55,057 nucleotides of DNA. It comes from Liberibacter brunswickensis (GTDB lineage Bacteria > Pseudomonadota > Alphaproteobacteria > Rhizobiales > Rhizobiaceae). The stretch spans positions 1 to 55,057 of the forward strand of contig NZ_JAAEJX010000010.1 in NCBI RefSeq assembly GCF_036858155.1. The letters run 5' to 3'. The notes beneath the pieces are model-generated. The model searched no databases. It worked only from the letters and a program-made list of their open reading frames with translations, and had not been told where the DNA came from. Shown here piece after piece: positions 9,701 to 18,241 of this stretch. Both the position numbers and the translations under genes were made by a program. The stretch's first letter is position 1. Each line of letters opens with the position of its first letter.

Positions 9701-10446
9701 TCTATCTTTCAGGACATCCACTTGATGTATATAAGACAATATTACAAAAATTGGATATTAAGGGATATGAAGAAGGTATTGCTAATTTAAAAGAAGAAAA
9801 TGATTCCATCCGATTAGCTGCTGTTGTAATGAATAAAGAGCAAAAGAAAACGCGAAAAGGATCTAGAATAGGATGGGTTACTTTTTCTGAACCAGATAAT
9901 GAATATGAGGCAGTTTTTTTCCCTAAACGAGAAAATAAATACAAAAATAAATACAAAGATAAAGAGGACGATTTTTTATGTATTGAGGATTGTTTTGATC
10001 ATATGATGGAAATTAACTTGCAAGAAACTGAAAATGATCCTTCTTTGAAAGAACAATATGAATCAATAGAAGGACAAAAAACATTTTTATTGAGAGAAAA
10101 AAAAGCATACATTATCATGATTTCTTCAGAAGGTAAGCCATCATTCAAAAGAGATTCTGTTCGTTTGTCCTACGTTAGATCTTTGGAAGAGGAATCTAAG
10201 GAAATGTTGGATTCTTTGAAAATATATATTCAAGATCGCAGTTCCCTTGAAGAAATTCATAAATATTTTCAAAGTCGAAAAATTAAAAATTATGATAAAA
10301 TAGGAAAAATAGGCCTTATTTTCATTAAGTTACAAGGAAAAATTGAAATAGAAGTAACTATGGATCAATATTATATATCGCCTGAAATTGCCTTTGATCT
10401 TAAACATATTCCAGGTATAACAAAAGTGGTTCAAGTATTAAAATGA
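6778..10446 (+). CDS. dnaE: DNA polymerase III subunit alpha
   Basis: This is the replicative polymerase that copies the chromosome as part of the Pol III core. It has 1,222 residues, somewhat longer than the usual ~1,160-1,170. The PHP domain begins near residue 25 (FIHLQVHSSYSLLEG). The polymerase active site shows PDFDIDFCQDRR with catalytic Asp430 and Asp432, and VKFDFLGLKT with the third Asp at 586. The GPGRGSGAGS palm motif and the GFNKSHAAAYA helix-hairpin region are present. The C-terminal OB-fold region carries a charged low-complexity insertion that includes an in-frame duplicated NKYK unit at 1053-1060, which explains part of the extra length. The N-terminal ~24 residues are poorly conserved in character and the ribosome binding site is weak, so the exact start is uncertain. 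In rhizobia dnaE normally follows lolD; here it is far from lolCD and is followed by dnaG. Confidence 0.97.
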   Translation: MVFISEHSQKKEFTSSKNIEKSPGFIHLQVHSSYSLLEGAISLNNILDKTFNDQQPAIAITDTNNLFGALEFSQKACSAGIQPIIGCQLDIDMQDILTMHNQDRLFFPNVPSIILLASTDEGYKKLIELVSRMYLKDQGKESVRICLSWLQEIGTEGLIMLTGGSSGPIDRAFLLNNPQIAEERILTFKNLFGNRLYVSLNRHKGYDRYRESQVIQLAYNHELPLVATNNCLFLSEEDYEAHDVLMAIAHSTFISQDDRPQVTSDHYLKSRSEMISMFSDLPEALENTIEIARRCSFILQLHKPILPRFIEQECDNIELVEESELRNKAMKGLEIRLSQGIAKGYNVQDYRQRLDYELDIIARMRFSGYFLIVADFIQWAKKHNIPVGPGRGSGAGSVVAYALTITDIDPLRFSLLFERFLNPDRMSMPDFDIDFCQDRRDEVIRYVQDKYGHERVAQIITFGSLQARAALRDVGRALQIPYSKVNRICKLIPNNPAHPVSLKQAVEEDSRLREEISEDDLVKHLIEISLKLEGLYRHTSTHAAGIVIGDRPLSKLIPMYRDVRSNLPVTQFNMKWVEKAGLVKFDFLGLKTLTLLQKCIDLLFKRGIKIDFSLIPFDDCKTYNLLTEKGTLGIFQLESSGMRQALEGMQPDCIEDIIALVSLYRPGPIDNIEVYNNRKNKKVVIDSIHPLIDPILKETQGVIIYQEQVMQIAQILSGYSLSEADVLRRAMGKKIKTEMDQQKERFISGARKNNISEKDATRIFEDLAKFADYGFNKSHAAAYAVISYRTAWIKAHYPVEFLAVSMTIEMDNVEKIKKFCKDAHQFNIKIIPPSVRTSCVNFEVGVNCIYYSLGAIKGVGTITARHIMKAREDKQFDSLEDFCSRIDSKQLNRRVLESLIFAGALDCFGYNRKQLLQSIDNIQKYSQWIEKNRMNEQENIFSDGKHKFHDKITLEEFSVENSSERFENELRVLGFYLSGHPLDVYKTILQKLDIKGYEEGIANLKEENDSIRLAAVVMNKEQKKTRKGSRIGWVTFSEPDNEYEAVFFPKRENKYKNKYKDKEDDFLCIEDCFDHMMEINLQETENDPSLKEQYESIEGQKTFLLREKKAYIIMISSEGKPSFKRDSVRLSYVRSLEEESKEMLDSLKIYIQDRSSLEEIHKYFQSRKIKNYDKIGKIGLIFIKLQGKIEIEVTMDQYYISPEIAFDLKHIPGITKVVQVLK
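9934..9957 (+). repeat. Two exact 12-nt tandem copies inside dnaE
   Basis: AATAAATACAAA occurs twice in a row and is followed by a partial third unit (GATAAAGA). The period is a multiple of three, so each copy adds N-K-Y-K to DnaE (residues 1053-1060) without changing frame. It looks like a slippage-generated microrepeat in a tolerant loop. Confidence 0.8.
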
Positions 10447-10520
10447 TAATTCTACTTTAAATATGCCGTATTCATAAATATAATTAATGATAATTAAATT
10501 CCATATAAGCAGATAAAAAT

Positions 10521-12464
10521 ATGAACTATTCGCGTGATTTTATAAAAGATCTTCTTATTCGTATTCCTATTTCCATTTTAATTGGTAAGTATGTTGATTG
10601 GGATCGAAAAAAGACTAATGCGGTAAAAGGTGATTATTGGGCTTGTTGTCCTTTTCATAAGGAAAAAACACCAAGCTTTCATTGTATTGATAGAAAAGGG
10701 ATCTATTATTGTTTTAGTTGTCATGCAACAGGTGATCATCTGTCTTTTTTATCAGCATTATTTGGATGTTCTTTTGTCGAATCTGTACAAAAATTAGCTG
10801 TGATAGTAGGTGTTACATTACCAGTTTTTGATTCTAAAATAGATAAAACAGAAAAAATTCAGACTGGCTTAATACATCTTATGGAAACAGCTGCTGATTT
10901 TTTTCACCGTTCTTTGAAAAACAATAATAACAAGCATTTGCGTTCTTATCTAGATAAACGTGGCATAAATTCTCATGCTATAGAGACATTTAAATTAGGA
11001 TATGCTCCAGATAATCGTGATTATTTAAAGGAATATTTACTGCAAGAATGTTTCCCTCATGAAAAAATAATTGAAGCAGGCCTTTTGATTCATGGAGATA
11101 ATATAACTATTTCTTATGATAGGTTTCGAAATCGTCTTATTTTTCCTATCTTTTCTTCTAAAGGAAAAGTTATTGCTTTTGGAGGACGCACTCTTTCAAA
11201 AGATGATAATGTTAAGTATCTTAATTCACCAGAGACAATTCTTTTTCATAAAGGAAAAAATCTTTATAATTTTTGCGGAGCTTTTAATTATCTTCAAAAA
11301 TCAACAAGACAAGATTTGCAATGGAAGAGTTCTTCCTTCATTTTGCTTGTAGAAGGTTATATGGATGTTCTTTCTTTATATCAGGCTGGCATAAAAAATG
11401 TTGTATCTTCTCTAGGTACTGCTTTAACAGAATATCAATTACTTCTTCTATGGAAGCTGTCTTCTCGTGTAGTATTATGTTTTGATGGTGATGATCCTGG
11501 TTTGCGTGCATCATATAGAGCTGTTGATCTTGTATTATATAACTTAATTCCTGGGAAAAGAGTTAGTTTTGTTTTATTGTCAGGAGGAGAGGATCCCGAT
11601 AGTTTTGTGCGATTCCATGGTAAAGTAGCTTTTGAAAAATTGGTTTTGGAATCATTGCCATTGGTTGATATGCTTTGGAAGCGTGAAACAGAACATCGTT
11701 CTTTTGATACTCCTGATGAGCGAGCTGAATTAGAGATACGCCTTAAAAGCTGTATTGATCATATTAAAGATAAAAAATTACGATATTATTATTTTCAAGT
11801 AATTCGAGATCGCCTTTATTCTTTGTTTAAGAAGACTAAGGAATCATATTATTTAAGTCAATATTGGAAAAAAAATGAAAGATATAGAGATAAAAAAGGA
11901 CCTTCTCAAAGATTAATGCAGTCTTCTCTTGTAAAAGGCAAATTTTCTAAAAAACCATCTTTGCGCGAAGCTGCGCTATTATTAACTTTGATTAATCATC
12001 CAAATATTTTGCAAGAACAATATCAAGAATTATCTGATATTTGCTATGATAATAGCGAATTACAAAAAATGTGGTCTTTTTTATTTAGTGATTTTTTTTT
12101 ACAAAAAGATTTTTCGCATCAAGTAATAAATGAAAGACTTTGTGCACGTGGTTTTGGTGAATTATTAAAAAATCTTGATAAACAAGTTCGAGAAGCAGGA
12201 CTTTGGAGTGCAACTTCTGAAGCACATATTGTAGATGTTAGACAAGGTTATCAACAAGCTCTATCATTATATAAACGTTTTCGGTTATTGTCGCGTCAAA
12301 AAGAAGAGATAGAAAAGCAAATAGCACAAGTAACTGCAAATGGAGAAGAAAAAAAAACTGCTCTTTTGATGTCTATCTTGAATGAAATTCATATTCAAAT
12401 CCATAAGATTGAATCCCAAGAAGCTATGATTGAAGGATTTGGGAAAATGTCTGGACGATTATAA
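10521..12464 (+). CDS. dnaG: DNA primase
   Basis: DnaG makes the RNA primers used by DNA polymerase III at the replication fork. The 647-residue protein has the expected three parts. An N-terminal CHC2 zinc ribbon has ligands C43, H46, C64 and C67 (CCPFH...CFSC). The central Toprim catalytic core has EGYMDV with Glu278 and the metal-binding DGDD at 322-325. A C-terminal helical region ends in charged helices and should bind the DnaB helicase. The gene lies 74 bp after dnaE on the same strand. The ribosome binding site before the ATG at 10521 is poor, but the N-terminus (MNYSRDFIKDLLIRI) fits the family. In many rhizobia rpoD follows dnaG; here the next gene is kpsF. Confidence 0.97.
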   Translation: MNYSRDFIKDLLIRIPISILIGKYVDWDRKKTNAVKGDYWACCPFHKEKTPSFHCIDRKGIYYCFSCHATGDHLSFLSALFGCSFVESVQKLAVIVGVTLPVFDSKIDKTEKIQTGLIHLMETAADFFHRSLKNNNNKHLRSYLDKRGINSHAIETFKLGYAPDNRDYLKEYLLQECFPHEKIIEAGLLIHGDNITISYDRFRNRLIFPIFSSKGKVIAFGGRTLSKDDNVKYLNSPETILFHKGKNLYNFCGAFNYLQKSTRQDLQWKSSSFILLVEGYMDVLSLYQAGIKNVVSSLGTALTEYQLLLLWKLSSRVVLCFDGDDPGLRASYRAVDLVLYNLIPGKRVSFVLLSGGEDPDSFVRFHGKVAFEKLVLESLPLVDMLWKRETEHRSFDTPDERAELEIRLKSCIDHIKDKKLRYYYFQVIRDRLYSLFKKTKESYYLSQYWKKNERYRDKKGPSQRLMQSSLVKGKFSKKPSLREAALLLTLINHPNILQEQYQELSDICYDNSELQKMWSFLFSDFFLQKDFSHQVINERLCARGFGELLKNLDKQVREAGLWSATSEAHIVDVRQGYQQALSLYKRFRLLSRQKEEIEKQIAQVTANGEEKKTALLMSILNEIHIQIHKIESQEAMIEGFGKMSGRL

Positions 12465-12670
12465 AAAGTTATTTCATTCTATAATTAATATTTTATCTAA
12501 ATTGTAATTAGTATAATAAAAAAATAATTAAATAAGAAAGATGTAAATTGTTACCTTATATTGAAAAATAAATATTAAAATTAAGATATATAATGAATTT
12601 TAAATTTTTTAGTACAATTATTAGATATTTTCTTCGTTTTATATATTTTATTAGAAAAGGTAATTTCCTT

Positions 12671-13642
12671 ATGGAAAATTCAGCTATTAAATCTGCTCTT
12701 CAATGTGTTATAGCAGAGAAAAAAGGATTATGTTCTTTAGAGTTATCTTTGAGAGGAGAATTGTCTTCTCATTTTATTCGTGCCGTAGAAAGCATCAATA
12801 ATATCAAAGGACGTGTTATTATTACTGGAATTGGCAAAAGTGGTCATATTGGTTTAAAATTAGCTTCCACATTTTCTTCTACAGGAACTCCTTCTTTTTT
12901 TGTACATGCTGCTGAAGCAAATCACGGTGATCTCGGTATGATTACAAAAGATGATTTGATTATTGCTTTATCATGGAGTGGGGAAAGTAATGAATTAAAG
13001 GCTATTTTATGTCATGCTCGTAGATTTTCTATTCCATTAATTGCTATTACCTCTGAAAGAAAATCAGTTTTGGCATTGCATGCAGATATCGTTTTACAAT
13101 TGCCGAAAGAATTAGAATCATGCCCACATGGTTTAGCTCCAACTACTTCTACTATTATGCAATTGGCAATAGGAGATGCTTTAGCTATGGCTCTTATGAA
13201 ATCGCGTAATTTTACAGAAAAAGATTTTCATACCTTGCATCCAGGTGGTAAGTTAGGATCATTGTTTATTCGTGCTTCAGAAGTAATGCATTATGGTGAG
13301 AGACTTCCTATTGTGAATATAAACTCGTCTTTAGTAGACTCTATTCATGTTATTTCAAAAAAAAGATTTGGCTGTGTGGCTGTTGTTGATGAAGATAAAA
13401 AATTAAAGGGAATCGTGACTGAGGGAGATATATTCAGAAACTTTCAAAGAGATCTAAATTTGCTTACTGTTGAAGATGTTATGACAAAAACTCCTAAGTT
13501 TATTTTAGAAGACACCCTTTTAACAGTTGCAATGCAACTTTTACAACAACATAATATTTCTGTTCTTATGGTTTTGGATAATAATCAAAGAGTTATAGGT
13601 ATCATTCACTTTTTGGATTTATTGCGTTTTGGTCTATCGTAG
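12671..13642 (+). CDS. kpsF: KpsF/GutQ-family arabinose-5-phosphate isomerase (SIS + two CBS domains)
   Basis: The enzyme converts ribulose 5-phosphate to arabinose 5-phosphate, the first step towards Kdo of lipopolysaccharide. With the ATG at 12671 it has 323 residues, close to the family norm of about 320-330. The SIS domain covers roughly residues 30-175, with GIGKSGHIGLKLASTFSSTG and HAAEANHGDLGM, the sugar-phosphate site. Two CBS domains follow (about 200-255 and 265-320). I chose 12671 because AAGG lies 10 bases before it. An in-frame upstream ATG at 12593 would add 26 hydrophobic/basic residues not expected in the family; that stretch is more likely leader. A membrane-targeted longer form cannot be excluded. 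It supports an LPS-making outer membrane. Confidence 0.93.
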   Translation: MENSAIKSALQCVIAEKKGLCSLELSLRGELSSHFIRAVESINNIKGRVIITGIGKSGHIGLKLASTFSSTGTPSFFVHAAEANHGDLGMITKDDLIIALSWSGESNELKAILCHARRFSIPLIAITSERKSVLALHADIVLQLPKELESCPHGLAPTTSTIMQLAIGDALAMALMKSRNFTEKDFHTLHPGGKLGSLFIRASEVMHYGERLPIVNINSSLVDSIHVISKKRFGCVAVVDEDKKLKGIVTEGDIFRNFQRDLNLLTVEDVMTKTPKFILEDTLLTVAMQLLQQHNISVLMVLDNNQRVIGIIHFLDLLRFGLS

Positions 13643-14008
13643 GAATTTAAATTTTAATTTTAATTTAAAATATAATATTTATTGTAAAGATAATAAGGTA
13701 TGATTTTGCCTGTTAAAAACGTAAAAATTAGTTAGAAAAATTAATATTTAATTTTCTCCATAATAAAAGTGAAAAAATAATTTATAATATTGTTAAATCT
13801 TGGTTTTTTATAAGTTGCTATAAATAGTTTTTTTCAATAAATAATAACATATATAAGAAAATAATATGGATAATGAAAATACTTTTACAAAACACGATGT
13901 TATTGCTGTATATAAGATATTAGATCAAAATATTATATAATTATTGATACGTATTCGTTGATCTTAAGTTCTATAATATAGTATAAGGTTACCATAAGAT
14001 TGTTTAAT
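13643..14008. other. Non-coding spacer with a doubtful 24-codon frame
   Basis: This 366-bp AT-rich region lies between kpsF and tRNA-Gln. Just after kpsF it has AT-only inverted repeats that could act as weak terminator structures. A short frame at 13866-13940 would encode MDNENTFTKHDVIAVYKILD plus four residues, with no good ribosome binding site; I do not call it a gene. The promoter for tRNA-Gln should lie in the last 100 bp. Confidence 0.45.
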
Positions 14009-14082
14009 TGGGATGTAGCCAAGTGGCAAGGCAGTGGTTTTTGGTACCGCGATCCCTGGTTCGAATCCAGGCATCCCAGCCA
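14009..14082 (+). tRNA. tRNA-Gln (TTG anticodon)
   Basis: A full cloverleaf is visible. The acceptor arm TGGGATG pairs with CATCCCA, giving the U1-A72 pair typical of tRNA-Gln. The anticodon stem GTGGT/ACCGC encloses loop TTTTGGT, giving anticodon TTG. The T arm is CCTGG-TTCGAAT-CCAGG. The 3' CCA (14080-14082) is encoded. Confidence 0.97.
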
Positions 14083-14254
14083 TTAAAATTATCAAATAAA
14101 TATAATATTTTATCTAGAATGGTAATTATATACATTCTATTAAATAATAAATCTAAAAAATTAACACTTTTAGTGATTTTATATTTTAATTTTTTCTCTA
14201 AAATATTTAAAAAATAACTATCCGTTATTGATATATTTTGGGAGAAATTATTAC

Positions 14255-15004
14255 TTATATTTTGTTGTTAAGCTTTATTTTTCTTCCAAGGTTAGGAAAA
14301 ATTTGTAGTATTGCACCTATGCTATACAAGTAAATTCCGCATAAGCTAAAAACAAAACAGAACAAGCGGGATACCTGAAAATTTGATGTTAATGCATAGA
14401 ATCCCAAAGCACACCAGCAAAAGAATACGAAAATATTAATAGGACGTAATCTAACAACTCGGATTGGATGTAAGAAATTAATTGGAACGAATGTTAGAAC
14501 AACTGATGTTGTAATAATTATTGATGATATAAGAATGCTTGCGTCAGTTGATATTATAAAAAACACAATCATATTCCATGCTGCTGGAAATCCAGAAAAG
14601 AAGTTTTCTTCTGTCTTTATGTTTGTATAAGCATAATAAATGGCACCTGATATAACAATCATTCCTGCGGCAATAGATGATCCGCTACTTCCTAACTTAT
14701 TACTCTGGTATAATGCAAAAGCAGGAAGAATAACATATGTTAAATAATCAATAATATTATCAAGAGTATCTCCAGACCAATTAGGAAGAACTTCCTTTAC
14801 GCGCATCTTACGAGCTATAGGACCATCAAATCCATCTATAATAAGAGCTAATCCTAGCCACCAGAACATATCAACGATTCTATACTGAGATGCTGCCGTG
14901 ACACCAAGAAAAGCAACGAAAGATCCAAAAGCTGTAAAGATATGAACTGAAAATGCTCTAACACGTTTATGTGGAAAATTTTTATAATTCATTTTTACGA
15001 TCAT
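14255..15004 (-). CDS. pcs: Phosphatidylcholine synthase
   Basis: Pcs condenses choline directly with CDP-diacylglycerol to give phosphatidylcholine in the inner membrane. It is a route typical of rhizobia and other host-associated bacteria and depends on host choline. The 249-residue protein shows the CDP-alcohol phosphatidyltransferase signature DG-x2-AR ... G-x3-D-x3-D as DGPIAR and GDTLDNIID (residues about 78-105). The surroundings (MFWWLGLALIIDGFDG, VKEVLPNWSGD, NFFSGFPAAWNM) are strongly Pcs-like. About eight hydrophobic helices are visible. Two ATGs, at 15004 and 14992, compete; neither has a clear Shine-Dalgarno, so the start may be four codons later. The gene stands alone between tRNA-Gln and a divergent hydroxylase gene. 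Confidence 0.93.
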   Translation of the reverse strand: MIVKMNYKNFPHKRVRAFSVHIFTAFGSFVAFLGVTAASQYRIVDMFWWLGLALIIDGFDGPIARKMRVKEVLPNWSGDTLDNIIDYLTYVILPAFALYQSNKLGSSGSSIAAGMIVISGAIYYAYTNIKTEENFFSGFPAAWNMIVFFIISTDASILISSIIITTSVVLTFVPINFLHPIRVVRLRPINIFVFFCWCALGFYALTSNFQVSRLFCFVFSLCGIYLYSIGAILQIFPNLGRKIKLNNKI

Positions 15005-15181
15005 TGAACGTTACTATACGGGGATTCTATTAATTCAAGAGATATTATAGCAATCATTATTATTTCGTTTTTACCTACTAGTCAACATAATCCAGAAGAT
15101 ATACAATAATACATTGTTGGCATTATCGGTATATGTATTTGAGATAGCAAAAAAAATAATTTCAAGTGAAGGTATAGTGAG

Positions 15182-16336
15182 ATGAATCATTTTGATGTGA
15201 TTATTGTCGGTAGTGGTCTTGTCGGTTCTATTGCCGCGATTGGTGCTGCTAAAAAGGGTTTGTTAACAGCTCTTGTTTCTCCTGTATCTAATTTTAATGA
15301 TTTGCGCACTACTATGGTTATGGATGAAGGAGTTGGATTTTTAAAAGAACTTAATATATGGGATTCTATTCAAAATTTTGCAGAACCAGTATCTTCTTTT
15401 AAATTAGTTGATAGAACAGATCGTTTTATCACGGCTCCAGATTCTGTATTCGATTCTTCTGAAATTGGTCTAGATGCGTTTGGATATAATATTCCTAATT
15501 ATCCATTTATAGAAGTTATGAAAAAGAAGATTTCTCATGAATCTTTAATTCATTGTTTTGATGCTCTAGCTGATGATCTGCAAATAAGAGATAAAGATAT
15601 TACATTGACTCTTTCTACAGGGCAAAAAATTATTGGTAAATTTATTGTTGGTAGTGATGGTCGAAATTCATCTATTCGTAGACAAATGTCTTGCGGAGAA
15701 AAAAAATGGTCTTATCCACAAAAAGCACTTGTTTTAAATTTTCATCATTCTATGCCTCATAATGGTTTATGTGTAGAGCTTCATAAGCATCTAGGAACTG
15801 TTACTCAAATTCCTTTACGGGGAAATTGTTCTAGCTTGGTATGGATGATGGAAGATCAAGAGGCAGATTTTTATCATAAGCTACCTGCGCATGAAATATC
15901 TCGTAGGCTTGAACAGTATCTTTATCCTGTAGTTGGAAAGATTGAAGTTATAACAGATGTGCAAAGCTTTCAATTATCAGGTATGATGTCGAATTGTTTT
16001 GGCAAGAATAGGTTAGTACTAGCTGGAGAATCTGCTCATGCGTTTCCTCCGATATATGGACAAGGTTTTAATTTATCTATTCAAGATGTTATCGTTTTAT
16101 TGAGCTTGATTCAAAGCGATAAGATTTCTTTTGGGGATATAGGAAATCGTTATCATTCTATGCGTAGTGTGGATATTCTTAAGAGGATGATAGGCATAGA
16201 TTTATTTAATAGATCATTATTCGCACAATATCCTCTTTTACATCTGTTGCGTGTTGGAACATTTCATGTTTTGAAAAAAATGATACCTCTACGACGTCAA
16301 GTTATGCGTCAATCCCTTTTTGTGAGAAGTTTATGA
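15182..16336 (+). CDS. UbiH/UbiF/COQ6-family FAD-dependent hydroxylase (ubiquinone biosynthesis)
   Basis: A class A flavin monooxygenase that hydroxylates the aromatic ring of ubiquinone precursors. The 384-residue protein starts with a Rossmann FAD motif, VIIVGSGLVGS (residues 6-16). It has the middle motif KFIVGSDGRNSSIR (about 155-168) and the third flavin motif as LAGESAHAFPPIYGQGFNL (about 279-297). The third motif reads GE rather than the usual GD; I recall GE in other alphaproteobacterial members, so it is probably lineage-typical. Which ring position it modifies (UbiH, UbiF, or the alphaproteobacterial UbiL/UbiM/UbiN subgroups) cannot be told by eye. It is divergent from pcs and converges on the transporter gene with only 18 bp between stops. 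It would act in the same pathway as ubiG at 44.4 kb and supply the quinone used by complex I. Confidence 0.85.
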   Translation: MNHFDVIIVGSGLVGSIAAIGAAKKGLLTALVSPVSNFNDLRTTMVMDEGVGFLKELNIWDSIQNFAEPVSSFKLVDRTDRFITAPDSVFDSSEIGLDAFGYNIPNYPFIEVMKKKISHESLIHCFDALADDLQIRDKDITLTLSTGQKIIGKFIVGSDGRNSSIRRQMSCGEKKWSYPQKALVLNFHHSMPHNGLCVELHKHLGTVTQIPLRGNCSSLVWMMEDQEADFYHKLPAHEISRRLEQYLYPVVGKIEVITDVQSFQLSGMMSNCFGKNRLVLAGESAHAFPPIYGQGFNLSIQDVIVLLSLIQSDKISFGDIGNRYHSMRSVDILKRMIGIDLFNRSLFAQYPLLHLLRVGTFHVLKKMIPLRRQVMRQSLFVRSL

Positions 16337-16354
16337 TATATTTTATTTCTTTCT

Positions 16355-17602
16355 CTAAAAATTATTTTTCTTGTAAAAGCATAACATACCGTATGAAGCA
16401 ATGATAATATAACATATAGCTGGTATAAAAAAAGCTTCCCTTATGCCTACAATATCCGTAATATGTCCAAAAATCAAAGGTATAATTACACCTCCTGATA
16501 TGCTTGTACATATTATTCCTGATGCTTCAGAGACTCTGTCTTTTAGTTTAAAAATTGCTAGGGAAAATATTGTTGGAAACATAATAGAATTGCATAGGCC
16601 AACTGCTATTATAGACCATCCTGATATAAATCCAGTAGTATAAGAGGAAATCATGATCAATGAAAATGCTGTTGTTGCAAATGAAAATAGGATTTTTTCT
16701 GTAGAAAAACGTGATAGTATCCAGTATCCTATTAAACGACCAATCATTGCACTACCCCAATACATTGAGGTATGCTGACCAGCAGATATCCCTTCTAATG
16801 ATAGTGTATCTTGGCGCATTAGATAGTTTACCATAATACTACCAATAGCTACTTCTGCTCCAACGTAAAGGAATATACAAATTGTTCCTATTGTAAATCT
16901 AGGGCTTGCTAATATATTTAGCATTTTGGAAAAGTCTGTGGATTCTTCTCTATAATCGGCAAGAATAGTTCTTTGTTTCCAGCATAAAAAAGTAACAAAA
17001 AGAATGATAGCTGCAAGCACTAAATATATTTGTGATATAATGTATGCTGTATTTTCCCTGTATACTATAATAGCATCCGATGACATTGATGAATTTGAAC
17101 TCGTAAGATTTCTTAATATTAATATGGATCCTATATAAGGGAAAACAACTGTTCCTAAAGAATTGAAAGATTGTGCAAAAGTCAATCTACTAGCTGCTGT
17201 TTCAGGGGGGCCAAGAAGAGAAATAAGAGGGTTTAAAGCGACTTGGATTATTACAACTCCTACTGCTAAGATGCATAAGGGAAATAAAAAAGCTGAAAAT
17301 GTCGTAACTTGAGTAGTGGTTATAAAAAGTATGCATCCTAAAGACATAATCAGTAATCCTATGCAGATGCCTTTCATGTAACCGTATCGCTGAATAAACA
17401 TACCAGATGGTATGGAGAAAAAGAAATAACATGAAAAAAAAACTGTTTCAACGAGCATTGCTTGAAAATATGTAAGAGAAAAGCTGTTTTGTAGTTTTGG
17501 TATAAGAATAGAATTAAGACTTGTTATTCCTCCGAATAAAAAGAATAATAAAAATGCATAAATTTTTGTGTACTTAACGTTGCTAGTAATTATATATTTC
17601 AT
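16355..17602 (-). CDS. gluP: FucP/GluP-type sugar:H+ symporter (major facilitator superfamily)
   Basis: A 415-residue inner-membrane protein with about 12 hydrophobic segments. The N-terminal FFLFGGITSLNSILIPKLQNSF, the RYGYMKGICIGL loop and ALNPLISLLGPPETAASRLTFAQSFNSLG are hallmarks of the glucose/galactose and fucose permease branch of the MFS. It probably imports a hexose together with a proton, a plausible carbon supply for a phloem or insect-cell inhabitant. The substrate is inferred from family only. The start ATG at 17602 is preceded by TAGGAAAA at a good distance. It stands as a single gene facing the UbiH-family gene. Confidence 0.9.
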   Translation of the reverse strand: MKYIITSNVKYTKIYAFLLFFLFGGITSLNSILIPKLQNSFSLTYFQAMLVETVFFSCYFFFSIPSGMFIQRYGYMKGICIGLLIMSLGCILFITTTQVTTFSAFLFPLCILAVGVVIIQVALNPLISLLGPPETAASRLTFAQSFNSLGTVVFPYIGSILILRNLTSSNSSMSSDAIIVYRENTAYIISQIYLVLAAIILFVTFLCWKQRTILADYREESTDFSKMLNILASPRFTIGTICIFLYVGAEVAIGSIMVNYLMRQDTLSLEGISAGQHTSMYWGSAMIGRLIGYWILSRFSTEKILFSFATTAFSLIMISSYTTGFISGWSIIAVGLCNSIMFPTIFSLAIFKLKDRVSEASGIICTSISGGVIIPLIFGHITDIVGIREAFFIPAICYIIIASYGMLCFYKKNNF

Positions 17603-17929
17603 AATTTTTTCCTATTCTTAATCAGTAATAAGATATTCGTAGGATTGGGTTTGTCTATGTTGATTCATATAATATAGCATGTATTTTTTTTAATTTATTA
17701 TATTAAACTTTATTTTTAATTCAAGGTTAATAATAGCAGTAATAAATATTAATATATTATTATTGTTATTACTATGAAGTTGTTTATTATTTTAACATAT
17801 GCTTACAAGCCTGTAGAACTATAATTATCTATTAAGATAAATAATAAAAGCTAAAGTATTACGAAGGTTTTGATAGTAATAATCAAGATTAATCTATGAA
17901 TATGAACAAAAAATAATTTTTAAATAAAT
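17603..17929. other. Intergenic, promoter region of the sugar transporter
   Basis: About 330 bp of AT-rich DNA between the transporter start and tRNA-Lys. It should carry the transporter promoter. I see no gene and no convincing hairpin, only loose AT inverted repeats. Confidence 0.5.
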
Positions 17930-18004
17930 TGGTGGGTGATGCAGGGTTCGAACCAGCGACCGGCTGATTAAGAGTCAGCTGCTCTACCACTGAGCTAATC
18001 ACCC
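17930..18004 (-). tRNA. tRNA-Lys (CTT anticodon)
   Basis: Read on the minus strand, the acceptor GGGTGAT pairs with ATCACCC. The D arm is GCTCAGTGGTAGAGC. The anticodon stem GCTGA/TCAGC encloses CTCTTAA, anticodon CTT. The T arm is GCTGG-TTCGAAC-CCTGC, and the CCA end is encoded (17930-17932). Confidence 0.97.
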
Positions 18005-18241
18005 ACATAATAACCATTTAATTAACGTTATATCTTATTTTAATATATTAAGTGTTATTTGTCTAGTATTATAAGATATAGTAAATTTAACAAATTTGTT
18101 ATTCCATACTAAACTATGATAATATTTTTTTATTATATCATTTTCCCTCGTTAATTAGAAATATGCCATTATTAAATGAGGCAAAATTCCCTAATTATAT
18201 TAAATTTTTTTATTACTAAGACATTATTATTATTCTAGAAA

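Noticed and set aside
14008..14217. Open frame of 69 codons covering tRNA-Gln
   Set aside because: It reads through the tRNA and AT-rich spacer, has no ribosome binding site, and the tRNA fully explains the sequence.
16019..16076. GE instead of GD in the third flavin motif as a sign of inactivation
   Set aside because: The rest of the motif and protein are intact, and the GE form is, as far as I recall, usual in alphaproteobacterial members.
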